DNA of 8,724 bases from Verrucomicrobiota bacterium (GTDB taxonomy: Bacteria > Verrucomicrobiota > Verrucomicrobiia > Limisphaerales > AV2), in assembly GCA_003219675.1 (NCBI GenBank), contig QHPW01000326.1, forward strand, positions 1 to 8,724, written 5' to 3'. Below, piece by piece: positions 1 through 7,141 of the stretch (positions within the stretch are counted from its first letter, which is position 1; each line of letters opens with the position of its first letter). The position numbers were made by a program, and so were the translations under genes. The notes below the pieces were generated by a model. It worked only from the letters and a program-made list of their open reading frames with translations. It did not search any database and was not told where the DNA came from.

Positions 1-1894
1 CTTTGAACCCGGCGTCACGAAACCGGTAGCCGATGGCCAGGTCCGGCTCGCCGCCCTGGTAAGTGATGTCCTTGACGAGTTTGTCGCGAACCACCTCGAC
101 CTCGACCGGCGCGCCGTTGAGGAAAACGCGGACACCGGCCGCCCGACTCGATCCGTCGTAAGTGAAGGCGACATGAACCCACTCGTTTGGGGGAATGGCC
201 GCCTTGCTGCGGACCTTAATGGAATTGCCAGGCCAGGTGTGATGCAGGCCGACAGCAACGTGCCCGTCTTCCAGCAGCAGTTCGTAACCGCGACTCCCGG
301 CGTCGGCGGGCGCTTTCGAGTGATGGAGCACGACCTGGCGCGCCGGGGGAGTCTGCATTTGCAACCAAAGCGCGATGGAAAACGGATCCGTCCGTGTGAA
401 GTGTCCGATGCCCGGAAACGTGAATCCGTTGTCCCCATTGAGTTCCGCCGCCTTTCCATTTTTTCCCTCGACCAGCGCCGGTCCTTCGTGGGCCTGGGCC
501 GGTTTGGAGGCATCGACGCTGTTGGCGGCGATGTTGGTTCCGATTTCATCATAGGAAAACGCGGCCGCCAGCCCCGGCACCGTCGGCTCGACCGGTTTGC
601 TTTTCAGCCATTCCTCGAACGCGCCGCGAGCGGCTTCGCGCATCGCACCGAACTGTTTTTCCTTTGCGACAATCTGCTGTGACAGCTTCGCGAGCTGCGC
701 GTCTGTGGCAGCGTCGGACAACAGCAGCGTCGGCACCGGTGTGTAATCAACAAAGCCGGTGTAAGGGTTTTGCCCTGCCTCATCAATGTTCTGGAAGAAC
801 GCAAACATTGAATAGAAATCCTGCATCGTGATCGGGTCGAATTTGTGATCGTGGCACCGGGAACATTCCAGCGTCAGGCCGAGAAACGCCGTGCCGAACG
901 TGTCCACGCGGTCCACGACGTAACTCACCCGGAATTCTTCTTCGACGATGCCGCCTTCCTCGTTTTGCAGGTGGAGGCGGTTGAAGGCGGTGGCCAGGCG
1001 CTGCTCTTTGGTCGCATCGGGCAACAGATCTCCGGCGAGTTGCCAGGTGACGAACCGGTCGAACGGAAGGTTTTGGTTGAAGGCTTTGATGACCCAATCG
1101 CGATACGGCCACACCGGCCGCGGCGCATCCATCTGGTAGCCGTAGGTGTCGGCGTAACGCGCCAGGTCGAGCCAATGCGAGGCCATCCGTTCGCCATAGC
1201 GCGGCGAGTTCAGCAAACGATCCACGACCCTTTCGTAAGCGTTCGATGATTTGTCCGCAAGGAATGCATCGATCTCCGCCGGCGCCGGCGGGAGACCCGT
1301 GAGGTCGAACGTGAGCCGCCGAAGCAAACGCTCGCGGTCTGCTTCCGGCGCCGGCCCGAGTTTCTCTTCTTCCAGGCGGGCAAGGACAAACCGGTCGATT
1401 TCATTTATCGGCCAGTGTTTATTCTTCACGCCCGGCGGAGTCGGTGCCCCAATCGGGTCAAAGGCCCAGTGACGGCCCCATTTGGCGCCCTGATCGATCC
1501 ACCGTTTGACAAGCTCGATTTGTTGCGGCGTCAGCTTGTGGTTCGAATCCGGCGGCGGCATCAAATCATCGGGGTCCACAGCGGTGATTCGTCTGAACAG
1601 ATCACTTTCGGCGCTTTTGCCCGACACAATCACCGCATTGCCGTCCTTCACGCGAAACGCGCCTTCTTGGGTGTCGAGCCGCAGCTTCGCTTTGCGCGCC
1701 TTTTCGTCCGGCCCGTGGCATTGAAAACAATTGTCCGAAAGTACCGGGAGTATGTCGCGGCTGAAATTGACCGTGGCTTTGACGGATGAAACGCGATCGC
1801 TCGGCGCGGCTGCGAATGCGGAAATCTCCCACACCAGCAGGAGGCTCGTCGGCAACCGCAGGCGCACGGTGCCTCGTTTTCGTTCCTTTGCCAT
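1..1894 (-). CDS. Secreted PSCyt1/PSCyt2 (DUF1549) planctomycete-type cytochrome protein with LamG-like insert, 3' end beyond window
   Basis: The frame is open from an ATG at 1894 to the window edge (631 residues); the C-terminus, where a PSD1/DUF1553 domain is expected, is not in the window. A basic N-terminus and hydrophobic stretch (about residues 14-30, ending AFAAA) look like a signal peptide, so the protein is probably exported. Residues 43-140 match the PSCyt1 domain, with a heme-binding type CFQCH (C56, C59, H60) and the DLMPPP motif. Residues about 160-370 match PSCyt2/DUF1549, including RRLTFDLTGLPP, ARYADTYGYQMD and a second CxxCH in ECSRCHDHKFDP (C344, C347, H348), then DFYSM. From about 440 on, the sequence resembles a LamG/concanavalin-like jelly roll (GLAAAFSYDE, DPFSIALWLQ, EWVHVAFTYDG, VFLNG). 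Such proteins are abundant in planctomycetes and verrucomicrobia, and are often paired with sulfatases or DUF1501 proteins; their biochemical role is not settled. No upstream in-frame start was found in the nearby sequence. Confidence 0.93.
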   Translation of the reverse strand, partial: MAKERKRGTVRLRLPTSLLLVWEISAFAAAPSDRVSSVKATVNFSRDILPVLSDNCFQCHGPDEKARKAKLRLDTQEGAFRVKDGNAVIVSGKSAESDLFRRITAVDPDDLMPPPDSNHKLTPQQIELVKRWIDQGAKWGRHWAFDPIGAPTPPGVKNKHWPINEIDRFVLARLEEEKLGPAPEADRERLLRRLTFDLTGLPPAPAEIDAFLADKSSNAYERVVDRLLNSPRYGERMASHWLDLARYADTYGYQMDAPRPVWPYRDWVIKAFNQNLPFDRFVTWQLAGDLLPDATKEQRLATAFNRLHLQNEEGGIVEEEFRVSYVVDRVDTFGTAFLGLTLECSRCHDHKFDPITMQDFYSMFAFFQNIDEAGQNPYTGFVDYTPVPTLLLSDAATDAQLAKLSQQIVAKEKQFGAMREAARGAFEEWLKSKPVEPTVPGLAAAFSYDEIGTNIAANSVDASKPAQAHEGPALVEGKNGKAAELNGDNGFTFPGIGHFTRTDPFSIALWLQMQTPPARQVVLHHSKAPADAGSRGYELLLEDGHVAVGLHHTWPGNSIKVRSKAAIPPNEWVHVAFTYDGSSRAAGVRVFLNGAPVEVEVVRDKLVKDITYQGGEPDLAIGYRFRDAGFK

Positions 1895-1905
1895 GCTAAA
1901 GCATG
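1892..1905 (-). promoter_or_regulatory. Hairpin and start-stop mini-ORF at the cytochrome start codon
   Basis: The sequence CATGCT-AA-AGCATG is a perfect 6-bp inverted repeat that covers the start codon. On the minus strand it reads ATG CTT TAG C ATG: a two-codon ORF whose stop is one base before the annotated start. The only Shine-Dalgarno-like bases (GGAG) sit 3 nt before the first ATG, 13 nt before the second. This may affect initiation through reinitiation or masking of the start, but could be chance. Confidence 0.4.
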
Positions 1906-2036
1906 AACTCCAACGTTTCACGTTCGCAAGAGAAAAGACCATGGTTTTCAGGGCGCCGGCGCGGCGCGCAGTTGACAGTCCGGTCGGCAATGTGTGACTC
2001 TCGCTTCTGTTATAAGTCGCGACCAAGAGTTCAGAC
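1895..2036. other. Divergent intergenic region
   Basis: This 142-bp gap separates the minus-strand cytochrome gene from the plus-strand nucleotidyltransferase and must hold promoters or leaders for both if neither is read through from elsewhere. I see a candidate plus-strand promoter (listed separately), a short inverted repeat overlapping the cytochrome start (listed separately) and a GC-rich 10-bp palindrome at 1953-1962. I recognise no small gene or RNA in it. Confidence 0.7.
1972..2016 (+). promoter_or_regulatory. Candidate promoter elements for the nucleotidyltransferase operon
   Basis: A perfect TTGACA lies at 1972-1977 and an extended -10-like TGTTATAAG at 2008-2016. They are too far apart (about 33 bp between hexamers) to be one promoter. 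The extended -10 could act alone, giving a very short leader before the GTG at 2037. TTGACA would need the poor hexamer TGTGAC at 1993 as its partner. A weak purine stretch (AAGAG, about 2025-2029) could be the ribosome binding site. This is pattern matching only. Confidence 0.3.
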
Positions 2037-2834
2037 GTGGAAATCAAAAAGGCGATCATAACGGCCGCAGGCAAAGCCCAGCGCATGCTGCCACTCCAGA
2101 CGCTGGTGGACCGCGACGGGCTGCAAAAGACGGCGCTGCAAATCATCATCGGAGAAATTCTGGCGGCCGGCGTGGAGGAGATTTGCGTGGTGGTTTGTCC
2201 GGGCGACCAGTCGGCTTATGCCAACGCCGCCGGCAGTCATGCCCGACGGCTTGAATTCGTTGAGCAGCCCGCCCCTCTGGGCTACGGGCACGCTGTCTGG
2301 TGCGCCAACCGGTTCACTGTCGAACGGCCGTTTCTCCTCCTCGTCGGTGATCACGTTTATGTCAGTCACAATGAGAAACAATGCGCCCAACAGTTGGTCG
2401 AATTTGCCTCGACGGAGAATTGCGCCGCGTCCGCCGTCCAGGCGACGCACGAAAGCAAGCTTCCTGAAGTCATCGAGAAACCGACCCCCACCGAAGCCGA
2501 GCAACGACTGATTGTCCCCGGCCTGCGCGCCGGCCATTATCTCTGCTTCTTCGGAATGCACGTCCTGACACCGGCAGTGATGAACATCCTCGCCGATGAA
2601 GTCGCCCGCCGCGGTGAGACGGGCGGCGTGCCGTTGTCGGCGGCGCTGGGGAAACTGGCCGCACGCGAACGTTATCTCGCTTGCGAACTTCAAGGACGCC
2701 GTTACGACATCGGCGTGAATTACGGCCTGCTCACCGCGCAACTCGCCCTGGCGCTTGCCGGTCAGGACCGCGACGAAGTGTTGAGCGGCCTGGTGGAATT
2801 GCTGGCTCATCGCGAAGCCCGCGGAACCCGGTGA
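2037..2834 (+). CDS. GalU/RmlA-like sugar-phosphate nucleotidyltransferase with atypical signature loop
   Basis: This 265-residue protein has the layout of the NTP_transferase family (GT-A-like fold), which joins a sugar 1-phosphate to an NTP, releasing pyrophosphate. Visible landmarks are IITAAG (7-12), an arginine and LP (R16, L18-P19), AGVEEICVVVCPGD (44-57), QPAPLGYGHAV (77-87), VGDH (103-106, where GDD or GDx is usual), EKP (147-149), and a C-terminal RRYDIGVNYG-type motif. The signature loop is unusual. GxGTRxLPxTKxxPK of GalU is replaced by GKAQRMLPLQTLVDRDG, about three residues shorter and without the usual lysine. It starts at GTG. It lies 44 bp upstream of the kinase-pyrophosphorylase gene on the same strand, so the two are likely co-transcribed. 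The substrate cannot be told from sequence. I am confident of the fold but less so of catalytic activity. Confidence 0.85.
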   Translation: MEIKKAIITAAGKAQRMLPLQTLVDRDGLQKTALQIIIGEILAAGVEEICVVVCPGDQSAYANAAGSHARRLEFVEQPAPLGYGHAVWCANRFTVERPFLLLVGDHVYVSHNEKQCAQQLVEFASTENCAASAVQATHESKLPEVIEKPTPTEAEQRLIVPGLRAGHYLCFFGMHVLTPAVMNILADEVARRGETGGVPLSAALGKLAARERYLACELQGRRYDIGVNYGLLTAQLALALAGQDRDEVLSGLVELLAHREARGTR

Positions 2835-2878
2835 TGGTATGAGCCACTGCGACATCCCCTGGTGACGCCGACCCCGCC

Positions 2879-5800
2879 ATGCCAATTCTAGCTGGTATCA
2901 TTACTTCCACCGATCCGTCCGTTCGCAATCAATCGCTCGACGCGCTCGGCGCGAAGCTTGACCTTCAAGCGCTGCTTGAAGAATGCGTTCTCCACCGGTT
3001 TCATCTGCCGGCCAAACTCGGCACGCGGAACACGAAAAGCGGCACTTCAAGTCTGGTTCCCTTCAAAGGCTACGAACTTCTGCTTCATCGTCGCTTCGAA
3101 GAGGCCATTGATAATTTTCTTTCGGTTCAGAAAGCCGGCGGACCAAGCGAAGGCATTTCCAGCGCCCTCGCGGCGGCCTGTCACCGACTTGCCTTCCAGA
3201 CGCTTGCGGACCAGGTGCGGCACAGCGTCCGCTCCGTGCGCGGCAACCAATGGATGTTCCGCGTGGGGCATCCGCTGGACCATCCGCTGCGCATCCGTCC
3301 TGAACTGCTGCAACCCCGGTCGGACGACGGGACCTACGCCATCCTCCGCGAGCGCACCCCGGTGCGGATGGATTTAACTCACTGCGGCTGGAGCGACATT
3401 TTCTTTCTTGCCATGGATTATCCCGAAGGCGCGAGGGTTCTGAATGTCTCGATCGACCTGGCGGTGCATGGCCGCGACCCGTCGCCAAAACCGCCCGTCG
3501 AAGCTTACCTGCGCGTCATCGAAGAACCGCTGCTGCGCTTGACGAGCGTTGACCTCGGCGCGACCACAGACATCGCGCATCTCGCCGACGTTTTTGACTT
3601 CGCCAAGGATTATCTGGGTTTGCTCAAAGCCGCGGTCATCGCGAGCGGTATTGTGCCGCCGGGAATTGAAGGTTCCGGCCAGAGCCTCGCCGGACTGCTC
3701 GCGCACATCGCCGGCCCCGGACGTGGTCTGGAGATCGTCAGCAGCGTCAACAACATCCCGAAAGGCTCGCGGCTTGCCGTTTCCACCACTCTGCTCGCGG
3801 CGCTCATCAGCGTTTGCATGAGGGCCACCGGCCAGGCCGCGTCGCTCACCGGCCTGTTGCAGGAACACGAGCGCCGGCTCGTGCTCGCGCGCGCGATTCT
3901 CGGCGAATGGCTCGGCGGTTCCGGCGGCGGCTGGCAGGATTCCGGCGGGGTCTGGCCCGGAATGAAACTCATCACCGGCGTCCTCGCCGGCGAATCCGAC
4001 CCCGAACGGAGCATCAGCCGCGGCCGGCTCATGCCGCAGCACCGCATCCTGGACGCGACCGACGCTTCCTCCGAGACGCGCCGCCGGTTGCAGGAGAGTC
4101 TCGTGCTGGTCCACGGCGGCATGGCGCAGAATGTCGGCCCGATTCTCGAAATGGTCACCGAGAAATACCTGCTCCGATCCCAAGCCGAATGGCGCGGTCG
4201 CCAGGAAGCCTTGCGTATCCTCGATGAAATCCTCGAGGCGCTCAAAAAGGGCGACATCCGTGCCGTCGGCGCCGCCACCACCCGCAATTTTCAGCAGCCG
4301 ATTCAAACCATCATCCCGTGGGCGAGCACGTTTTACACGGAGACGCTCATCGAGCGCGTGCGCGCGGAGTTCAGGGAAAACTTCTGGGGGTTCTGGATGC
4401 TGGGCGGCATGTCGGGAGGCGGAATGGGATTCATCTTCGCGCCGGAGAAAAAACCCGTCGCACAACGGCGCCTCCAGGAAATCATGTCCGCAACCAGAAG
4501 TGAATTGCAGCACGCGCTGCCGTTCGCAATGGAACCGGTCGTCTATGATTTCACGATCAACGAAGACGGCACCTGCGCCGATCTGCTGGACGGCACCGAC
4601 GCGCTCATGCCGCCGGGTTACTACGCGCTCACTGTACCGGCATTGCTCCGCCAGGAGTTGCGGACGCTCTCGCCGTTGCGACGCGCCGAGTTGGATAAAT
4701 TCGGCGCCGCCTGTCGCGCCCGGCCGGCGTTGCGCGGCATGGTGCAAACTTTGTTTGACGCGCTGCTCCCGCGCGGCAAGGCCGAGTCCGCAGACCAATC
4801 CACGCTCGCCGCGCTGCTCGAACAAAACGGCTTCGACCGCGCGCAACACGAGCAGATTCGCGCCGACCTCAAGGAAGGCCGCCTTGGTCTGGCGCAAAAC
4901 CGTTTGCCGACAAGCGCGGTGATCGAGGATGTCACGGACGACAACGTCTTCCATTACGCCGGCTTGATGGAATCCCATTGGAGCCGCTTCAAAGCCGGCC
5001 CCTCCGGGGAACTGGCGGACGTTCGTGAAATGGGCCTGGCCGCGATCCGTCGCGGCGAAGCAGCCGCCATCACGCTCGCCGCGGGAGCAGGAAGCCGCTG
5101 GACGCAAGGCGCGGGAATCGTAAAAGCCCTGCATCCGTTCTGCAAACTCGCCGGACGCCACCGCACCTTCATCGAAACGCATCTGGCCAAAAGCCGTCGT
5201 CTGTCACGCGGCCTGGGGTCTCCCATTCCCCACATTTTTACGACCAGCTATCTCACCCACGAGCCGACGGCTGAGTTCCTCGCGCGCCAGGAGAATTACG
5301 GCTACGAAGGACCCCTGCTCCTGTCGCCCGGCAAATCGGTCGGATTGCGCATGGTTCCCACAGTGCGCGACCTGCGCTTCGCCTGGGAGGAAATGCCGCA
5401 GCAACTACTCGACGAGCAACAACAGAAAGTGCGTGACAGCATGCGCGCCGCGCTCATCAACTGGGCGCGTTCAACCGGCGAAGCGGCAGACTACACCGAC
5501 AATCTGCCGCTCCAGTGTCTCCATCCGGTGGGCCATTGGTATGAAGTCCCCAATCTTTTCCGTAACGGCGTCCTGGCAAAGCTGCTCACCGAACGCCCGC
5601 AGTTGAAATATCTCCTGCTCCACAACATTGACACCCTCGGCGCGGACATTGACCCGTCGCTGCTCGGCCTGCACATGCGCAACGGGGCGTGCCTGACCTT
5701 CGAAGTGCTCGGTCGCCGCATGGATGATCGCGGCGGCGGCCTGGCGCGTGTAAACGGACGGGCCCGTCTGGTCGAGGGCCTTTCTCTGCCGCGGGAAGAG

Positions 5801-6190
5801 GCCGAGTTCAGTTTGAGATATTACAATTCGATGACGACCTGGATTGACCTGGACAAACTGCTGGCGGCGTTTGTGCTGAATCGCGACGACATTCGCGGCG
5901 GCAACGAGGAAAAAATTGCGGCGGCCATCCGCGCGCTGGCCGCGAAAATGCCGACGTACATCACGCTTAAGGACGTGAAAAAACGCTGGGGCCACGGCCA
6001 GGAGGACATTTTTCCGGTGACGCAATTCGAGAAACTTTGGGGCGACATGACCGCGCTGCCCGGATTGGACTGCCGATTCGTCGTCGTTCCCCGCCTGCGC
6101 GGCCAACAACTCAAAGACCAGGCTCAACTGGACGGCTGGTTCCGCGACGGCTCGGCGGCTTATGTCGAGTCGATCTGTGAATGGAGGTAA
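2879..6190 (+). CDS. Bifunctional fusion: fucokinase-like GHMP sugar kinase plus UDPGP-type nucleotide-sugar pyrophosphorylase
   Basis: This 1103-residue protein has two recognisable enzyme halves. Residues about 160-560 follow the GHMP kinase of the FKP/L-fucokinase branch: VRMDLTHCGWSD (162-173), LRVIEEPLLRLTSVDLG (211-227), IPKGSRLAVSTT (293-304, the ATP-loop position), GGGWQDSGG (349-357) and GGMSGGGMGF (509-518). Residues about 715-1103 follow the UDPGP family (UDP-sugar/UDP-GlcNAc pyrophosphorylases): GLAAIRRGEAAAITLAAGAGSRW (split at 719-730 and 731-741), K749, HPVGHWYEV (882-890), HNIDTLGADID (915-925, D918 the likely metal ligand), RGGGLARVNG (951-960) and YYNSMTTWIDLDKL (981-994). 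Inferred role: phosphorylate a sugar at C1, then couple it to a nucleotide. Residues 1-150 and 570-715 are unassigned. No signal peptide or membrane segment is evident, so it should be cytoplasmic. An in-frame stop at 2840 leaves ATG 2879 as the first start; no clear ribosome binding site is seen. Confidence 0.88.
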   Translation: MPILAGIITSTDPSVRNQSLDALGAKLDLQALLEECVLHRFHLPAKLGTRNTKSGTSSLVPFKGYELLLHRRFEEAIDNFLSVQKAGGPSEGISSALAAACHRLAFQTLADQVRHSVRSVRGNQWMFRVGHPLDHPLRIRPELLQPRSDDGTYAILRERTPVRMDLTHCGWSDIFFLAMDYPEGARVLNVSIDLAVHGRDPSPKPPVEAYLRVIEEPLLRLTSVDLGATTDIAHLADVFDFAKDYLGLLKAAVIASGIVPPGIEGSGQSLAGLLAHIAGPGRGLEIVSSVNNIPKGSRLAVSTTLLAALISVCMRATGQAASLTGLLQEHERRLVLARAILGEWLGGSGGGWQDSGGVWPGMKLITGVLAGESDPERSISRGRLMPQHRILDATDASSETRRRLQESLVLVHGGMAQNVGPILEMVTEKYLLRSQAEWRGRQEALRILDEILEALKKGDIRAVGAATTRNFQQPIQTIIPWASTFYTETLIERVRAEFRENFWGFWMLGGMSGGGMGFIFAPEKKPVAQRRLQEIMSATRSELQHALPFAMEPVVYDFTINEDGTCADLLDGTDALMPPGYYALTVPALLRQELRTLSPLRRAELDKFGAACRARPALRGMVQTLFDALLPRGKAESADQSTLAALLEQNGFDRAQHEQIRADLKEGRLGLAQNRLPTSAVIEDVTDDNVFHYAGLMESHWSRFKAGPSGELADVREMGLAAIRRGEAAAITLAAGAGSRWTQGAGIVKALHPFCKLAGRHRTFIETHLAKSRRLSRGLGSPIPHIFTTSYLTHEPTAEFLARQENYGYEGPLLLSPGKSVGLRMVPTVRDLRFAWEEMPQQLLDEQQQKVRDSMRAALINWARSTGEAADYTDNLPLQCLHPVGHWYEVPNLFRNGVLAKLLTERPQLKYLLLHNIDTLGADIDPSLLGLHMRNGACLTFEVLGRRMDDRGGGLARVNGRARLVEGLSLPREEAEFSLRYYNSMTTWIDLDKLLAAFVLNRDDIRGGNEEKIAAAIRALAAKMPTYITLKDVKKRWGHGQEDIFPVTQFEKLWGDMTALPGLDCRFVVVPRLRGQQLKDQAQLDGWFRDGSAAYVESICEWR

Positions 6191-6558
6191 ATCGCGGGAC
6201 GCTCGTCGTTCACGCCGATCATGTCTTTGTTCTCCAGGCTGACCGTCGGGATGGGAGTTGCCCAGCCGTCCGGCCACCGTTTCAGGAATTCACCGCTCCA
6301 CCGGTGCCATTGGCCGAACGCGGTCCGTTGTTGCGCATCGGTCTTCAGTTTCTTCGCCACGGTGGCGCAGAGTTCATCGATTTTCTGTTGGAACCGCTCC
6401 AGGCGGCGGCGCAGATAAGGACTATCCGTTTCAATTTCCGGCGGGAAGGGGTGGTCGTTGCTCCAACCTTTCAAGTCAGGGTTCGGTGTGTAGGTGTAAT
6501 CGCTATAGACGCCCCATTGTTTGATGTCCGCGAAGAACGCCTCCATCGAATAAAAATC
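6160..6558 (-). pseudogene. Fragment of a second PSCyt2/DUF1549-type gene
   Basis: Read on the minus strand, this stretch encodes DFYSMEAFFADIKQWGVY, then a TYTPNPDLKGWSNDHPFPPEI-like segment and a coiled helical stretch. I recognise this as the middle of a planctomycete-type cytochrome protein, just after the CxxCHDHKFDP motif. Everything before DFYS is missing: homology starts 2 bp from the folK stop, and an in-frame TGA follows at 6565-6567. Clear family similarity fades at about 6200, and the frame ends at a TAA (6160-6162) inside the fusion gene's 3' end. The first ATG (6546) has no ribosome binding site. The CxxCH motifs and the PSD1 domain are absent, so a remnant left by deletion or rearrangement is more likely than a functional gene. 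It is not a simple copy of the cytochrome gene at the left edge, whose sequence after DFYSM is of a different subtype (FAFFQNIDEAGQN). Confidence 0.75.
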
Positions 6559-6559
6559 T

Positions 6560-7048
6560 TCAACTCAGACGGAGCAGTCTTTCGGAAGAATCCAGTGTTT
6601 CGAGCAATTGCCGTATGCCGAGCACCTGCCCGGGCAAGACCAGGTCAGGGGCGATTTCGCTCAGCGGCTGCAGGACGAATCGCCGCAACGCCGCGCGCGG
6701 GTGCGGCAGCGTCAATCGCTCGGAACAGCGCGACTCCTGTCGAAAAGCGATCAGGTCGAGGTCCAACACCCGAGGTTCATTCAATACTTTCCTGGGTTGC
6801 CGCCCGAACTCTGTCTCCAGCGATTGAAGTTTGTCCAGCATGCTCTCCGGTGTTTCATTCGCGCGCGGCAGCAGGCCGGCAACAGCATTCACAAACATCA
6901 GGGAACCTGGCGGGCATTCCACCGGGGTGCTTTGCCAGAGCGATGAGCGAAGCAAAGGGAAATCAGTGATCTGCTGTAACCGGTCCATGGCCCGCAACAC
7001 ATTTTGCTTCGCATCGCCGAGATTTGATCCCAGCGCGATAAGGGCCAT
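6560..7048 (-). CDS. folK: 2-amino-4-hydroxy-6-hydroxymethyldihydropteridine pyrophosphokinase (HPPK)
   Basis: This enzyme transfers pyrophosphate from ATP to 6-hydroxymethyl-7,8-dihydropterin in folate synthesis and is cytoplasmic. With the ATG at 7048 the protein is 162 residues, the usual HPPK size. It begins MALIALGSNLGD, as family members do. Other landmarks are FVNAVAGL (52-59), LETEFGRQ (77-84), the metal-binding EPRVLDLDLI (91-100, D96 and D98) and LTLPHPRAALRRFVLQPL (112-129). The frame also extends up to a GTG at 7102, adding 18 residues (PIKSSFDLPKLQFELQK plus the start) that do not resemble the family; I prefer 7048, although neither start has a good ribosome binding site. It follows dapB on the same strand, with a REP-like hairpin in the gap, and may be a downstream member of the same transcript. 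Confidence 0.92.
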   Translation of the reverse strand: MALIALGSNLGDAKQNVLRAMDRLQQITDFPLLRSSLWQSTPVECPPGSLMFVNAVAGLLPRANETPESMLDKLQSLETEFGRQPRKVLNEPRVLDLDLIAFRQESRCSERLTLPHPRAALRRFVLQPLSEIAPDLVLPGQVLGIRQLLETLDSSERLLRLS

Positions 7049-7051
7049 TTT

Positions 7052-7069
7052 CTGCAATTCGAATTGCAG
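7052..7069. repeat. Perfect 18-bp palindrome just upstream of the folK ATG
   Basis: CTGCAATTC followed directly by GAATTGCAG is a perfect 9+9 palindrome with no spacer. It ends 3 bp before the preferred folK start codon. It could be an operator for a dimeric regulator. If the upstream GTG start is used instead, it is coding sequence (LQFELQ) and may be accidental. Confidence 0.5.
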
Positions 7070-7141
7070 CTTCGGCAGATCGAATGATGATTTGATGGGC
7101 ACGACAGGTCAGAACTCGACGGAGTCTCGCCCCACCGGGAC

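Noticed and set aside
173..1789. Several plus-strand frames across the left region.
   Set aside because: They lie opposite the continuous cytochrome frame with both CxxCH motifs and are shadows of it.
1953..1962. GCGCCGGCGC palindrome as an operator.
   Set aside because: Short self-complementary GC strings are common at this base composition; nothing else supports a role.
1972..2000. Complete sigma70-type promoter built on TTGACA.
   Set aside because: At 16-18 bp spacing there is no convincing -10 hexamer; only the separate extended -10 further downstream looks good.
2031..2885. Open frame of 284 codons antisense to the nucleotidyltransferase.
   Set aside because: It mirrors the real gene almost exactly and shows no family motif.
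3374..5182. Open frame of 602 codons antisense to the fusion gene.
   Set aside because: It is opposite a protein with clear kinase and pyrophosphorylase motifs. Long antisense frames are expected in GC-rich coding DNA, and its composition is Arg/Ala/Gly-rich with no recognisable domain.
5471..6277. Open frame of 268 codons antisense to the UDPGP half.
   Set aside because: The opposite strand carries the conserved HNID and RGGGLARVNG motifs; this frame has none.
6181..6969. Plus-strand frame of 262 codons across the remnant and folK.
   Set aside because: It is antisense to folK motifs and to the cytochrome fragment, is low-complexity, and has no recognisable domain.
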